Shown: positions 15,763 through 24,182, numbered from the stretch's first letter. The stretch is DNA of 54,164 bases from Gemmatimonadaceae bacterium (GCA_014379205.1 JACMME010000173.1:1-54164), one strand, 5' to 3'. Numbers and translations are program-made. The notes: generated by a model not told the origin, from the letters alone.

Positions 15763-17949
15763 TTACACAGGTTTGCCTGCCGCGTGGTAAAATCGTTTCC
15801 CCAGTCTGGCCATGTCGAGCAGGAGCTGCGAAGGCTCGTACCTCGGTGCCAGTGCCCGGTGAAGCTCCTGCAGCTTTCCCACAATGCTACCAACGCCCTC
15901 GCTGTCGACGTAGCGGAACGGCCCACCTCGAAAGGGAGGAAATCCCAAACCGAACACAGCACCGATATCGCCGTCGCGCGGCGAACGGAGTATGCCCTCC
16001 TCCAGACAGCGGGCCGCCTCGTTCACCATTGCCAATACCGTGCGTTCCACCATCTCGCTCGCGGGAAGACTTTTTCTTTGCGTTCCCGTAGGAAGCAGCT
16101 CGTACACGCTTTCATCCACGCCGCCTCTCTTGCCCTTTTCGTCGTAATGGTAAAACCCCTTTTTCCCTTTTCTTCCCGTTCGGCCAGCCTCCACCACTCT
16201 TCGAAAGGAATCGGCGGGAGCCATACGGGCGCCAAATGCCTGTGCCAGGATGGGACCAATTTTTCCGCCTACATCGATTCCAACTTCGTCCATTAGGGTA
16301 ACGGGACCTACAGGAAAACCAAACGAAGTCAGAGCTTTATCGAGCTCGTCGATCGCAGCGCCTTCGTCAATCAGTTTGCCGGCCTCGTTCATGAAGGCGG
16401 AAAGAATGCGCGTGGTATAGAAGCCCGGTCCATCGTTCACGACAATCACGTGCTTGCCAAGCTTCTTTCCGTAGGCGACTGCTTTTACCGTTGCCGCTTG
16501 TCCTGTGCTGCTCGTCACTACCACCTCGAGCAGCGGCATCTTGTGGACTGGTGAGAAAAAGTGCATTCCGAGGACGCGCTCGGGGTGCCGCGCCGCAGCT
16601 GCAATATCGGCAATCGGGATGCTGCTCGTGTTCGAGGCGTAAACAGCGTCCGGACGAAGATGCTGCTCGGCCTCGCGAAGCACGGTGTGTTTTGTAGCGA
16701 GATCCTCGAACACGGCCTCGATCACCATGTCAGCATTGGCGAATCCGGAATAGTCCAGCGTGCCGCCAACGAGCGACATCTGATCCCCAAATTGCTGGCG
16801 CGTGATCTGCTTTCGTTTGAGCCGCTCGCGAAGCACTTCCGACACTGCCTTCATCCCTTTCGCCACGCGGGCATGCTCGGCGTCCTTGATTCGCACCAGC
16901 GTGCCTTGCATCGCGGCGACGCTCGCGATTCCCGCGCCCATGAATCCCGCGCCGAGTATCCCCAGCTTGTCGATCGGCCCCACGGTGGGAGCCGGTTCGT
17001 CGACTCCCGGGTCCTTCTTGAGCGCCGTCGTAGCGAAGAAAAGGAAAATGAGCTGCTTCGAGACTTCGGTGACGGACATCTCGCCGAAAGCCCTGGCTTC
17101 CTGGGTGAATCCCTTATCGATGCCGTGCTTGTAGCCAGCAGCTACCGCTTCTATGGCGGCTAGCGGCGCGGGATAATGGCCGTGCGTCTTCTCGAGGATC
17201 TGGTCGCGCGCTTTTCGTAGTACGAGCGCGCGACCAACAGGATTGTCCTCCAGCACCGCGTCGGCTGCGCCGTGCGCCTTGCGTCCCTTCGAGCGTGCCA
17301 GCTTTCCATTCGCCAGGGCCGCGGCACGGTCGACCGCTATGTCGCGTAGAATCGCCGGGTGCACCAGCTCGTCGATGAGCCCGATCTTGAGTGCCTTTCT
17401 GGCGCGCACATTTCGCCCCGTGAGTATCATGTCGAGTGCGTTGCGCAGACCCACCGTTCGCGGCAGCCGCTGTGTTCCTCCCGCACCTGGCAGCAGGCCC
17501 AGCATCACCTCCGGTAGTGCCAACACCGTCTTCGGGCTATCCGTTGCTATTCGGTAATGTGACGCTAACGCTGCCTCGAGCCCACCGCCCATACACGCCC
17601 CGTGGATAGCGAAAACCACGGGTTTCGTCATCCCCTCCAGTCTATCCAGCATCGCCTGGCCTTCGCGGCTCAGCTGCTCCGCCTCGGCGGCGCTCCGGAT
17701 CTCGAGAAACTCTTCGATGTCAGCGCCGGCTATGAAGCTGTCGGGTTTGCCGCTTATCAGTACAAGCGACTTGACCGCGCGATCGGACGTCTGCCTGTCC
17801 AGCGTCGCGAGGAATTCGTCCTTCACCGCTCGATTGAATTTGTTGACAGGCTCGTTGGGCAGGTCGAAGGTCAGAACGGCAACCCCTTCCCTGGTGACGT
17901 GCACAGACAGGGCATTGTGCATTCGCGGCGCATCGGACACGGCTGTCAT
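15763..17949 (-). CDS. fadJ: Fatty acid oxidation multifunctional protein (enoyl-CoA hydratase / 3-hydroxyacyl-CoA dehydrogenase)
   Basis: A 728-residue bifunctional beta-oxidation enzyme. The N-terminal crotonase domain (about 10-200) has the hydratase glutamates E125 in G-G-G-L-E-A-A-L and E147 in L-P-E-V-M-L-G, with the oxyanion loop A-G-A-D-I near 74-78. The NAD-binding hydroxyacyl-CoA dehydrogenase domain follows with I-L-G-A-G-F-M-G-A-G-I and the catalytic His region M-H-F-F-S-P-V-H, then the C-terminal 3HCDH domain containing V-N-D-G-P-G-F-Y-T-T-R-I and a second copy near the end (F-G-L-G-F-P-P-F-R-G-G-P). It hydrates trans-2-enoyl-CoA and oxidises L-3-hydroxyacyl-CoA. The start overlaps the fadI stop in an ATGA, the standard thiolase-first order, so the two subunits are co-produced. 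Confidence 0.95.
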   Translation of the reverse strand: MTAVSDAPRMHNALSVHVTREGVAVLTFDLPNEPVNKFNRAVKDEFLATLDRQTSDRAVKSLVLISGKPDSFIAGADIEEFLEIRSAAEAEQLSREGQAMLDRLEGMTKPVVFAIHGACMGGGLEAALASHYRIATDSPKTVLALPEVMLGLLPGAGGTQRLPRTVGLRNALDMILTGRNVRARKALKIGLIDELVHPAILRDIAVDRAAALANGKLARSKGRKAHGAADAVLEDNPVGRALVLRKARDQILEKTHGHYPAPLAAIEAVAAGYKHGIDKGFTQEARAFGEMSVTEVSKQLIFLFFATTALKKDPGVDEPAPTVGPIDKLGILGAGFMGAGIASVAAMQGTLVRIKDAEHARVAKGMKAVSEVLRERLKRKQITRQQFGDQMSLVGGTLDYSGFANADMVIEAVFEDLATKHTVLREAEQHLRPDAVYASNTSSIPIADIAAAARHPERVLGMHFFSPVHKMPLLEVVVTSSTGQAATVKAVAYGKKLGKHVIVVNDGPGFYTTRILSAFMNEAGKLIDEGAAIDELDKALTSFGFPVGPVTLMDEVGIDVGGKIGPILAQAFGARMAPADSFRRVVEAGRTGRKGKKGFYHYDEKGKRGGVDESVYELLPTGTQRKSLPASEMVERTVLAMVNEAARCLEEGILRSPRDGDIGAVFGLGFPPFRGGPFRYVDSEGVGSIVGKLQELHRALAPRYEPSQLLLDMARLGKRFYHAAGKPV

Positions 17950-19244
17950 GGAGCTGCCTCCAGAACCATTGCGAAGCCCATCCCTCCCGCCGCGCAGACT
18001 GTCATAAGGCCGAACTGCTTGTTGCGACGGCGAAGCTCATTTATGAGCGTCGTCGTTATGCGAGCGCCCGTCGCGCCGAAGGGGTGCCCAATGGCGATTG
18101 AGCCTCCCATGACGTTCAGCCTGTCGCGGTCGACTGCACCGACGGGGTGGGAGAAGCCGGCTCGCTCTGCCCACTTTTGACTCTCGAGCCCCCGCAGGTT
18201 GCTCAGCACCTGAGCTGCAAAGGCTTCGTGCATCTCCACGAGATCGATGTCCTGCAGCGTAAGACCCGCGCGCCTGAGTGCGACGGGGGCAGCGAGCACC
18301 GGGGCCTGCAGCAGTTGCTCACCCGGATCCAGCGCGGCGTAGGCATACGACTTGATGTAGGCCAGCGGTCGAACACCAAGCGACGCCGCTTTTTTCTCAC
18401 TCATGAGGAGGATTGCAGCCGCGCCATCGGTGAGCGGCGAAGCGTTTCCCGCGGTAACAGTGCCGTACTGCCTGTCGAAGACAGGCTTGAGTGCTTGAAG
18501 CTGCTCGAGGGTCGAGTCGCTTCGGATGCCGTTGTCCGTAGTTGCTACTGTTTCGTATTTTGGCGCGACGTAAACGGGCATTATCTCAGCCGTCAACCGA
18601 CCGTCGTTCGTTCCAGCTGCAGCCCGCTGATGCGAGTGCAGCGCGAATTCATCCTGCTCTTGCCGAGGTATCTGGTTGATCTTTGCCATCTTTTCCGCCG
18701 ACTGCCCCATTGTCTCGCCAGTAGTGGGCTCCGCAATGGCGGGAGTTATTGGCAGGAGATCGCGCGGGCGAATCTTCGAGAGCGCGGCGAGTCGCTGTGG
18801 TAAAGTCTTGGCCTTGGAAGCAGCCACCAGAGCATCCGACATACCGCGAGAGTGGAGAATGGGCACGTTCGAGAGCGATTCCGCGCCACCCGCAATCGCG
18901 GCATCGGCATGACCAAGCGCGATCTGGTCGGCGGCATCGGTGATGGCCTGGTTGGCCGAGGCGCAAGCGCGTCCGACGGTGACGGCTGGAATGCCTTTGG
19001 GGAGCATCGGAAGGAGGGCCACTTCGCGCGCGATGTTGGGCGCGAGCACCGAAGGAACCACCGTCCCGAAGACGAGGGTGTCGATATCGGCGCCGTTCAG
19101 GGCGGCCCGCTGCACGAGCTCCGCCGTCACCATTCGGCCCAGGTCGATGGCGGAGAGCGATTTGAAAACGGTGCCCGCCCTGGCGAAGGGGGTGCGCACG
19201 CCCGCTACGATCGCGACACGATTTCCGTTACTGAAGGGAGTCAT
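17946..19244 (-). CDS. fadI: Acetyl-CoA C-acyltransferase (3-ketoacyl-CoA thiolase)
   Basis: A 432-residue thiolase that cleaves 3-ketoacyl-CoA to acetyl-CoA and a shortened acyl-CoA. Catalytic residues are all present: nucleophile C94 in [10 protein letters not shown]339 in [10 protein letters not shown]387 in G-H-P-F-G-A-T-G and C417 in V-C-A-A-G-G-M-G. The 432-residue length and the downstream coupled alpha subunit match the FadI type rather than the shorter biosynthetic thiolases. The start at 19244 is an ATG; the divergent glycerol-3-phosphate dehydrogenase gene begins about 120-175 bp away on the other strand, so regulation of the two may be linked through the shared upstream region. 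No FadR-like site was identified. Confidence 0.95.
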   Translation of the reverse strand: MTPFSNGNRVAIVAGVRTPFARAGTVFKSLSAIDLGRMVTAELVQRAALNGADIDTLVFGTVVPSVLAPNIAREVALLPMLPKGIPAVTVGRACASANQAITDAADQIALGHADAAIAGGAESLSNVPILHSRGMSDALVAASKAKTLPQRLAALSKIRPRDLLPITPAIAEPTTGETMGQSAEKMAKINQIPRQEQDEFALHSHQRAAAGTNDGRLTAEIMPVYVAPKYETVATTDNGIRSDSTLEQLQALKPVFDRQYGTVTAGNASPLTDGAAAILLMSEKKAASLGVRPLAYIKSYAYAALDPGEQLLQAPVLAAPVALRRAGLTLQDIDLVEMHEAFAAQVLSNLRGLESQKWAERAGFSHPVGAVDRDRLNVMGGSIAIGHPFGATGARITTTLINELRRRNKQFGLMTVCAAGGMGFAMVLEAAP

Positions 19245-19418
19245 GCGATTAAGGTAGAGGAGGCGGCGACAGGTGACCAGGGAGCGCCGGGCGGGACGCC
19301 GGCGGCGAATGGCGGTACGCGAAAAACGGGAGCGAGTAACGGAGACGGTAGACGACCGGCGTTTTCCTCCGCAGCTCGCGAGGAAATCCTCCGCACGCTC
19401 GAGTCTCGAACGTTCGAC

Positions 19419-20990
19419 GTGCTCATCGTTGGCGGCGGGATAACAGGGTGCGGGGTCGCGCGCGATGCCGCGTTACGCGGCCTCTCGGTCGCGCTGATCG
19501 AGCGCAGAGACTTCGCATCTGGCACATCCGGACGGTCGTCCCGGCTTGTTCATGGGGGCCTGCGCTATCTCGAGCACGGACATCTGCATCTCGTATTCGA
19601 GGCGAGCCGGGAACGCCGGATTTTATCCCGGATTGCGCCGCATCTCGTAAGACCACTCTCGTTCACCTGGCCAGTGTATGAGAATGCTCGCGTGTCGCGG
19701 TGGAAGTTGCGCGCCGGCCTGCTGCTGTACGACGCGTTGTCTCTCTTTCGAAACCTGGCAGGGCGACGCAGCCTCGGTCCGGACGATGTCGCAGCGCTCG
19801 AGCCTGAGCTTCGCGCGCTCGGCATCCAGGGCGGCGCGATGTATTACGACGCTGCCACCGACGACATGCGTCTCACGCTCGCTAACGCGAGATCCGCCGC
19901 GGAGCTGGGAGCGGCTGTGGCGAATCACGTGGAATTGCGCGACATCGTGGAAGATGGAGAGATCAGAAGGGTGGTGGCGGTAGACTCCCTGACCGGCGCT
20001 ACGCTTCGCATTGCCGCGCGCGTGCTCGTCTCCGCGGCTGGAGCGTGGACCAATGATGTGAGCCGCCTCGTGAACTCCAATCATCATGGCGTGAGTGTGC
20101 GCGGCACCAAGGGCGCGCACATCGCGGTCCCGCGCGGCCGCGTGGGTAACCGTGGGGCCCTCACGCTACTCTCACCGATCGATGGCCGCGTCATGTTCGT
20201 GCTGCCGTCCGGCCACCTCACAATCATCGGAACCACCGATACGGACTACGACGGCCCATTGGACGACGTTCGCGCAACGCACGCTGACATCGGCTATCTC
20301 ATACGGTCGGCAAATTCCTTTTTTCCGGCCGCTCACTTGTCGCCTTCAGATGTGGTTGCTGCCTGGGCCGGCATCAGACCGCTTGTAGCTGGCGAAGTCA
20401 GCGATCCCTCGAGCACCTCTCGCGAGCACGCCATCAAGTGGATCACTCCAGCCATTCTGGGAATAACCGGCGGCAAGCTCACAACGTACCGGTCCATGGC
20501 GGCGGAAACGGTTGACATGGTGTTGCGCGCCCTGGGTCGGCAGCGCATTCCCGGCACCACCGCCGAGCTTCCGTTGCCAGGGGGGAGAATTGCCTCGCTG
20601 GAAGACGAGCTTATGGCTGCTCAAAAAGCGGTAGGTGATCCGAAGACCGCCGAGCACCTCGTGCACGCCTATGGAAGCGAATGGCGCGACGTGTGGCGAC
20701 TCACCGAAGAAGATCAGTCGCTCTCGCAACCGGTGGTGGAGAATCTTCCCTACATCTACGCCGAACTGCTACACACCGCCGCGCGCGAGATGCCAATGAC
20801 TTTGGCTGACGTGCTCATCCGTCGTCTTCACATCGCCTTCGAAACCCGGGATCACGGTTTGGCGGTCGCGGAGCCCGCCGCGCGCAGGCTCGCACCCACC
20901 CTGGGCTGGAGCGACGAGCGTATTGCTCTAGAGGTACAGCGCTACGAAGCGGAGGCGCTGGCGATGTTTGGGGTGGATAGTGAGGCTTAA
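19419..20990 (+). CDS. glpD: Glycerol-3-phosphate dehydrogenase (FAD)
   Basis: A membrane-associated flavoenzyme that oxidises sn-glycerol-3-phosphate to dihydroxyacetone phosphate and passes electrons to quinone. Visible are the FAD-binding V-G-G-G-I-T-G-C-G, S-G-T-S-G-R-S-S-R-L-V-H-G-G-L-R-Y-L (the GlpD signature), T-D-T-D-Y-D-G near the centre, and I-T-G-G-K-L-T-T-Y-R in the C-terminal third, followed by the DAO C-terminal helical domain. The start is uncertain: the only ATG/GTG/TTG in frame near the expected site is the GTG at 19419, but sequence upstream in the same frame (about 19365-19418) still matches a typical GlpD N-terminus (E-I-L-R-T-L-E-S-R-T-F-D). No stop interrupts this frame upstream. 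A sequencing error, a rare start codon or a long N-terminal extension could explain it. Confidence 0.9.
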   Translation: MLIVGGGITGCGVARDAALRGLSVALIERRDFASGTSGRSSRLVHGGLRYLEHGHLHLVFEASRERRILSRIAPHLVRPLSFTWPVYENARVSRWKLRAGLLLYDALSLFRNLAGRRSLGPDDVAALEPELRALGIQGGAMYYDAATDDMRLTLANARSAAELGAAVANHVELRDIVEDGEIRRVVAVDSLTGATLRIAARVLVSAAGAWTNDVSRLVNSNHHGVSVRGTKGAHIAVPRGRVGNRGALTLLSPIDGRVMFVLPSGHLTIIGTTDTDYDGPLDDVRATHADIGYLIRSANSFFPAAHLSPSDVVAAWAGIRPLVAGEVSDPSSTSREHAIKWITPAILGITGGKLTTYRSMAAETVDMVLRALGRQRIPGTTAELPLPGGRIASLEDELMAAQKAVGDPKTAEHLVHAYGSEWRDVWRLTEEDQSLSQPVVENLPYIYAELLHTAAREMPMTLADVLIRRLHIAFETRDHGLAVAEPAARRLAPTLGWSDERIALEVQRYEAEALAMFGVDSEA

Positions 20991-20993
20991 GTG

Positions 20994-21231
20994 CCGATTG
21001 CGGATTGCGGATTGCGGACTGAACTGCGTACTGCGAACTGCGAACTGCGAACTGCGTGCTGCGTACTGCGAACTGCGAACTGCGAAGGCGGTTGCAAACG
21101 GCATTCGAACTGCGTGAGCAGTCAGGCAAAAATCGGATTGGAAGCATGGAATTCGATACCAAGTCAAATCACTTCGCAGTTCGCAGTTCACGCAGTACGC
21201 ACTTAAATCCGCAATCCGCCGTCCGCCACCC
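20994..21231. repeat. Inverted heptamer element, composite GCGGATT + GCGAACT class
   Basis: Left arm 20994-21088 has three GCGGATT/GCGGACT units followed by about nine GCGAACT/GCGTACT units. Right arm 21172-21231 has CGCAGTT-type units first and AATCCGC-type units last, the mirror image of the left arm. The spacer is about 80 bp. It lies between the convergent genes glpD and greA. Confidence 0.95.
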
Positions 21232-21234
21232 GCC

Positions 21235-21714
21235 TTACCCCGAGCTCTTCTGCTCATGTATGGTTCGCAGCTCCATGATTTTGAGCTGACGGGTCGAGCC
21301 CGGAAGTTTTAGCACGACGGTATCGCCGACGGCTTTGCCGACGAGCGACCGGCCGATCGGCGACGACATGGTGACTTGCCCCTCTTCGAACTCGATCGCG
21401 TCACCGAAAACCAGGTGGTAGCTCTCGACGTCCCCGGTCTTCTTGTCCTCGACGACAACGCGCGAGCCAAGGCCGATTTTATCGACCGGGATCTGCGAGA
21501 CATCGATCTGCGACAGCTTGCTCAGACGCTGCCTTAGCTGCCCGAGGCGAGCTTGAACGAATTGCTGGCGTTCGAGGGCGGCCTTGTACTCGCTGTTCTC
21601 CCTCAAATCACCGTGCTCCACGGCTTTCCGAATCTCCGCGGGAAGTGTGATGTTCAGCTCATGTTGTAGCGCCTCGAGCTCTTCGCCGAGCTTTCGCTTC
21701 AGGCTTTCGATCAT
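21235..21714 (-). CDS. greA: Transcription elongation factor GreA
   Basis: A 159-residue GreA/GreB-family factor that rescues backtracked RNA polymerase by stimulating transcript cleavage. The N-terminal coiled coil (about 1-75) contains G-D-L-R-E-N-S-E-Y-K-A-A at about 35-46, which carries the acidic tip residues, and the C-terminal FKBP-like domain (about 80-155) has I-G-L-G-S-R-V-V-V, S-P-I-G-R-S-L-V-G-K and G-D-T-V-V-L. The length is standard. The start is the ATG at 21714, 28 bp after a GC-rich hairpin in the leader. The gene converges with glpD across a heptamer element. It also differs in direction from the lipoprotein gene at 22140, so its promoter lies in 21715-22110. Confidence 0.95.
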   Translation of the reverse strand: MIESLKRKLGEELEALQHELNITLPAEIRKAVEHGDLRENSEYKAALERQQFVQARLGQLRQRLSKLSQIDVSQIPVDKIGLGSRVVVEDKKTGDVESYHLVFGDAIEFEEGQVTMSSPIGRSLVGKAVGDTVVLKLPGSTRQLKIMELRTIHEQKSSG

Positions 21715-21742
21715 CTTGCAAGCTGTTGGAGGGAAAACGCAA

Positions 21743-21762
21743 CGCCCGGCGGAAGCCGGGCG
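21743..21762 (-). terminator. Hairpin in greA leader (terminator or attenuator)
   Basis: GCCCGGC, loop of four, GCCGGGC form a perfect 7-bp GC stem, extended by one C-G pair. On the minus strand the stem is followed by GTTGCGTTTTCC, only a weak T-run. It sits about 28 bp upstream of the greA start on the greA strand, so it could stop upstream read-through or attenuate greA. Confidence 0.5.
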
Positions 21763-21790
21763 CGACCTTTGACTGTGTCTCTAAACAATG

Positions 21791-21843
21791 GTTCGGTGCT
21801 CAACGGGTCTGGTGCTCGGTGCCCGGTGTTCGGTGCCCGGTTA
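21791..21843. repeat. Single-arm heptamer tract, GGTGCTC class
   Basis: Units GGTGCTC, GGTGCCC, GGTGTTC, GGTGCCC follow each other at a 7-bp period after an imperfect start. No complementary arm is seen nearby. The same class recurs, inverted, at 37452-37537. Confidence 0.8.
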
Positions 21844-22085
21844 ACCACGCGGAGCGCGGTGGGTGCCGATTCTGCATTCTAGTGGACTGTAACCGAAATA
21901 CCAGTGGTGTTGGCAGACAGAACAATGCCGCCTTGCCGCCGTGCGGTAGTGGCGGACCCATTACCACGCTGCGCGCTCTATGAAATCTCTAAATCGCGCA
22001 CAGCGAGAATGCTGGAGCCTGCGCGGTCGATAATCCTTATTCGCAGGGCGCGATTCCTGCTAATGTTTGCCGCAGATTGTGTGAC

Positions 22086-22116
22086 TTGGATCTCGGACGG
22101 GTGTAGCCCGTATAAT
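22086..22116 (+). promoter_or_regulatory. Probable sigma-70-type promoter of lipoprotein gene
   Basis: A perfect TATAAT at 22111-22116 is preceded by TTGGAT at 22086-22091 with a 19-bp spacer, slightly longer than ideal. Transcription would start near 22123 and give a leader of about 17 bp that carries the GGAGGGAG ribosome site of the gene at 22140. Confidence 0.55.
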
Positions 22117-22139
22117 GATTTTGCCTATTGGAGGGAGCA

Positions 22140-22586
22140 ATGACTGGTCCAATTGCACGAAACTTGAGCAGCGCGCGTAGACTGCTTTCTGCGGCGATCA
22201 TTGGTCTTGTCGCTATTGGCGGGACAGCGTGCGGCGATGACAATGGCACCGGTCCGGCGAACGTTGAAGGCACCTATAGTTTGCGCACTGCTGCCGGATT
22301 CAGCATACCGGCAAGCTTTACCAATGGTGTGTCTTCGCTGGATATCCGGTCGGGCAGCCTTCTGCTGGAAGATGGTCTCTTCGAGGCAACGGTAAACATC
22401 GTACTGGATGGCGTTGCGGAGACCCTTACAACTGACGGGAGCTACGATAGAAATGGTGACGAGATCGAATTCGAGGGAATCGATCAGGACGGCATCGACG
22501 TGAGTCTCGTAGGCGACCTGGATGGCAACACGATCTCGATCATCGATCCGGAGACTGGCCTCCGATTGGAGTTCAGGAAGATCTAA
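22140..22586 (+). CDS. Small secreted lipoprotein
   Basis: A 148-residue protein starting at ATG 22140, fixed by GGAGGGAG a few bases upstream and a TATAAT promoter before that. The N-terminus has an arginine-containing n-region, a hydrophobic stretch and G-G-T-A-C-G-D-D with C31 as likely lipid site, although Gly at -3 makes the lipobox weak. The mature part begins N-G-T-G-P-A-N-V-E-G-T-Y-S-L-R-T and is beta-rich and acidic (G-D-E-I-E-F-E-G-I-D-Q-D-G), with a final R-L-E-F-R-K. I associate short lipoproteins with this G-T-Y-x-L-R start with Gemmatimonadota, where they seem to be numerous; this is recollection, not a search. A hairpin terminator follows at 22610. Function unknown. Confidence 0.8.
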   Translation: MTGPIARNLSSARRLLSAAIIGLVAIGGTACGDDNGTGPANVEGTYSLRTAAGFSIPASFTNGVSSLDIRSGSLLLEDGLFEATVNIVLDGVAETLTTDGSYDRNGDEIEFEGIDQDGIDVSLVGDLDGNTISIIDPETGLRLEFRKI

Positions 22587-22609
22587 CTCCATCTCAAGGT
22601 TTCCGCGAA

Positions 22610-22641
22610 GGCCTGGTCCCAAGGATCAGGCCATTTTCTTT
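22610..22641 (+). terminator. Rho-independent terminator after lipoprotein gene
   Basis: GGCCTG at 22610-22615 pairs with CAGGCC at 22627-22632 around an 11-base loop and is followed by ATTTTCTTT. It lies 24 bp after the stop of the lipoprotein gene. Confidence 0.7.
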
Positions 22642-22727
22642 GCCGTCCAGCATACGCTTCATGCAGCCCGGCAGCAGGAGAGGGCGGCGCCAGATATTCG
22701 CGCATGAACAATTAGCTTGAACGCACC

Positions 22728-23522
22728 ATGATTCAGCTCGAAACGGTCGGGCACGTGGTACGTATCGCTATGTCCACTCGATGGAGCCGCGCGTTCGGCT
22801 ACTCGGTGAGCGCGTACCTGACGCGCGGCGTCCTCATCGATACTGGATTTCCTGACGTCCGGGCAGATCTCACGGCCCTGCTCGAACGCGTCAAGCCTTC
22901 CGGAGTGATACTCACGCACCACCATGAGGATCACGCTGGCAATCTCGACTCCGTCGTCCGGAAAAAACTTCCGCTCTCCGCGTCGCCGCTCACCCTTGCC
23001 GCCCTCCAACCAGCTGAGCGCGCAGGCATGTATCGCAGGATTGTGTGGGGGACCATGCAGTCATTGCGGCAAGTGTCTCCAGTCTTTGAGCACGACACGA
23101 TGACCCTGATTCATACACCGGGTCACTCCGCGGACCATCACGTTGTCTGGGACGCCGATCGCGAAACCCTGTTTGCAGCTGACCTCTTCCTCGGCGTAAA
23201 GGTGCGAGTTGCGCGTCCGGGCGAAGATCCACGAGCTCTCGCTCGCAGCCTGCGAGCCGCGGCAGCGCTCCAGCCGCGCACAATGTTCGACGCACACCGA
23301 GGGCTCGTTGAAAACCCGGTCTCCGCGCTCAATGCAAAAGCCGACTGGCTGGACGGAATGGTCGCGGCTATCGACAGCAAAATTGCCGCGGGCCAGAGTG
23401 ATGCAGCGATCACGCGGGAAGTGCTTGGGAAGGAGGATTACGTTGGCTACTTCTCCGGCGGGGATCTCTCCAAGCGGAACTTTGTGCGGGCCGTACGCGC
23501 TACAATTGGGAGTGGGGGATAG
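22728..23522 (+). CDS. MBL-fold metallo-hydrolase
   Basis: A 264-residue cytoplasmic metallo-beta-lactamase-fold hydrolase. The metal motif T-H-H-H-E-D-H gives H64, H66, D68 and H69; further ligands are H133 in T-P-G-H-S and D152 in F-A-A-D-L, and a late D-A-H-R-G probably supplies the last histidine. The spacing matches the glyoxalase II/RNase Z-like branch, in which substrates range from thioesters to lactones, so no substrate is proposed. It stands alone after a terminator and converges on a membrane-protein gene. The last codons I-G-S-G-G-stop are encoded by heptamer units (GGGAGTGGGGGATAG). Family is secure. Confidence 0.88.
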   Translation: MIQLETVGHVVRIAMSTRWSRAFGYSVSAYLTRGVLIDTGFPDVRADLTALLERVKPSGVILTHHHEDHAGNLDSVVRKKLPLSASPLTLAALQPAERAGMYRRIVWGTMQSLRQVSPVFEHDTMTLIHTPGHSADHHVVWDADRETLFAADLFLGVKVRVARPGEDPRALARSLRAAAALQPRTMFDAHRGLVENPVSALNAKADWLDGMVAAIDSKIAAGQSDAAITREVLGKEDYVGYFSGGDLSKRNFVRAVRATIGSGG

Positions 23523-23680
23523 GGGTTGTGGAGTGCTGGTTGGGGAGTGGAGGATAGGGGTTGGGGAGTACGTACAACTGAGCGAGTCAAACGTGGCCCG
23601 CCACTCCCTATCCCCGATCCCCGATTCCCCCCCTCCCTGGTGGGTCTCCCCATCCCCGATCCCAACTCCCCACTCCCCGG
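23507..23680. repeat. Inverted heptamer element, GGGGATA/GGGGTTG class
   Basis: Left arm 23507-23570 consists of GGGAGTG, GGGGATA, GGGGTTG units; right arm 23601-23680 consists of ACTCCCT, ATCCCCG, ATTCCCC units. The spacer is about 30 bp. It contains the stop of the MBL gene and ends 9 bp before the stop of the convergent membrane-protein gene. Confidence 0.9.
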
Positions 23681-23688
23681 TAGTTAAG

Positions 23689-24066
23689 CTATCGTGAAGC
23701 GATGAGGAGAAGCGTTACCGCCGCTACGCCCAGCACCGCCGCGGTGCCGCCGACTACAGTTGCGGTTAGGCGTGCGACTCCGAGCCAGCGCCGAAATTTT
23801 GGCGCGGTAGCCTGGCGAATATCGAGATCCTGCGTCTTCTGCGCCGCCAGCCCCCAGGATGCGAACGAGGCAAGACAGATGAACGGAATGGCGAGCAGCC
23901 AGAGACCTGGCACTATAACCGGGACGGCAAGCGCCCCTGCGGCTCCGATGACGCCACAGCGCACCAGACGCGTTGAGTCAGCCCGCCCGACTCCCGTTGC
24001 CATGATATTGGCAGCCGTACGTCGCGGCAAAGGCGCGGCGGGATCGAAGCGCGGGGGAGTAAGCAT
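23689..24066 (-). CDS. Small membrane protein
   Basis: A protein of about 125 residues when started at the ATG at 24066 (M-L-T-P-P-R-F-D-P). The open frame continues upstream into a heptamer arm, and that extension (H-P-H-S-P-type peptide) is probably not translated. Three hydrophobic stretches are visible: A-A-G-A-L-A-V-P-V-I-V-P, a neighbouring L-W-L-L-A-I-P-F-I-C-L-A and a C-terminal V-A-A-V-T-L-L-L-I-A. A basic cytoplasmic-type loop (A-P-K-F-R-R-W) lies before the last. I do not recognise the family. It converges on the MBL gene, and downstream of the DHS-like gene it is on the same strand, separated by another heptamer element. Confidence 0.65.
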   Translation of the reverse strand: MLTPPRFDPAAPLPRRTAANIMATGVGRADSTRLVRCGVIGAAGALAVPVIVPGLWLLAIPFICLASFASWGLAAQKTQDLDIRQATAPKFRRWLGVARLTATVVGGTAAVLGVAAVTLLLIASR

Positions 24067-24106
24067 TACGGAAAAGACGACCGAAATGGGGTGGGTGTAA
24101 CCTGAC

Positions 24107-24182
24107 GGGGAGTGGGGGTTACGGGTTAGGGAGTTGAGAAATACTCGGTCTCGACTCCCCATCCCCCATCCCCCACTCCCTA
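24107..24182. repeat. Inverted heptamer element, GGGAGTG/ATCCCCC class
   Basis: Left arm 24107-24135 (GGGGAGTGGGGG, GGGTTAGGGAGT) and right arm 24152-24182 (ACTCCCC, ATCCCCC, ATCCCCC, ACTCCCT) are complementary with about 16 bp between. The right arm includes the stop codon of the minus-strand DHS-like gene. Confidence 0.9.

Larger units (their letters stand above)
21715..22139. other. Divergent intergenic region between greA and a lipoprotein gene
   Basis: About 425 bp. It contains, in order, the greA leader hairpin (21743-21762), a single-arm GGTGCTC heptamer tract (21791-21843), a stretch of about 240 bp in which I see no gene or clear structure, and the promoter of the plus-strand lipoprotein gene around 22086-22116. 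Confidence 0.6.

Noticed and set aside
18852-19364. Upstream extension of the glpD frame to an ATG at 18852
   Set aside because: It would run antisense through the start of fadI and does not resemble any GlpD N-terminus.
24067-24162. Longer N-terminus for the membrane protein at 23689
   Set aside because: The extra residues are translated from a heptamer arm and spacer; the ATG at 24066 gives a cleaner protein.
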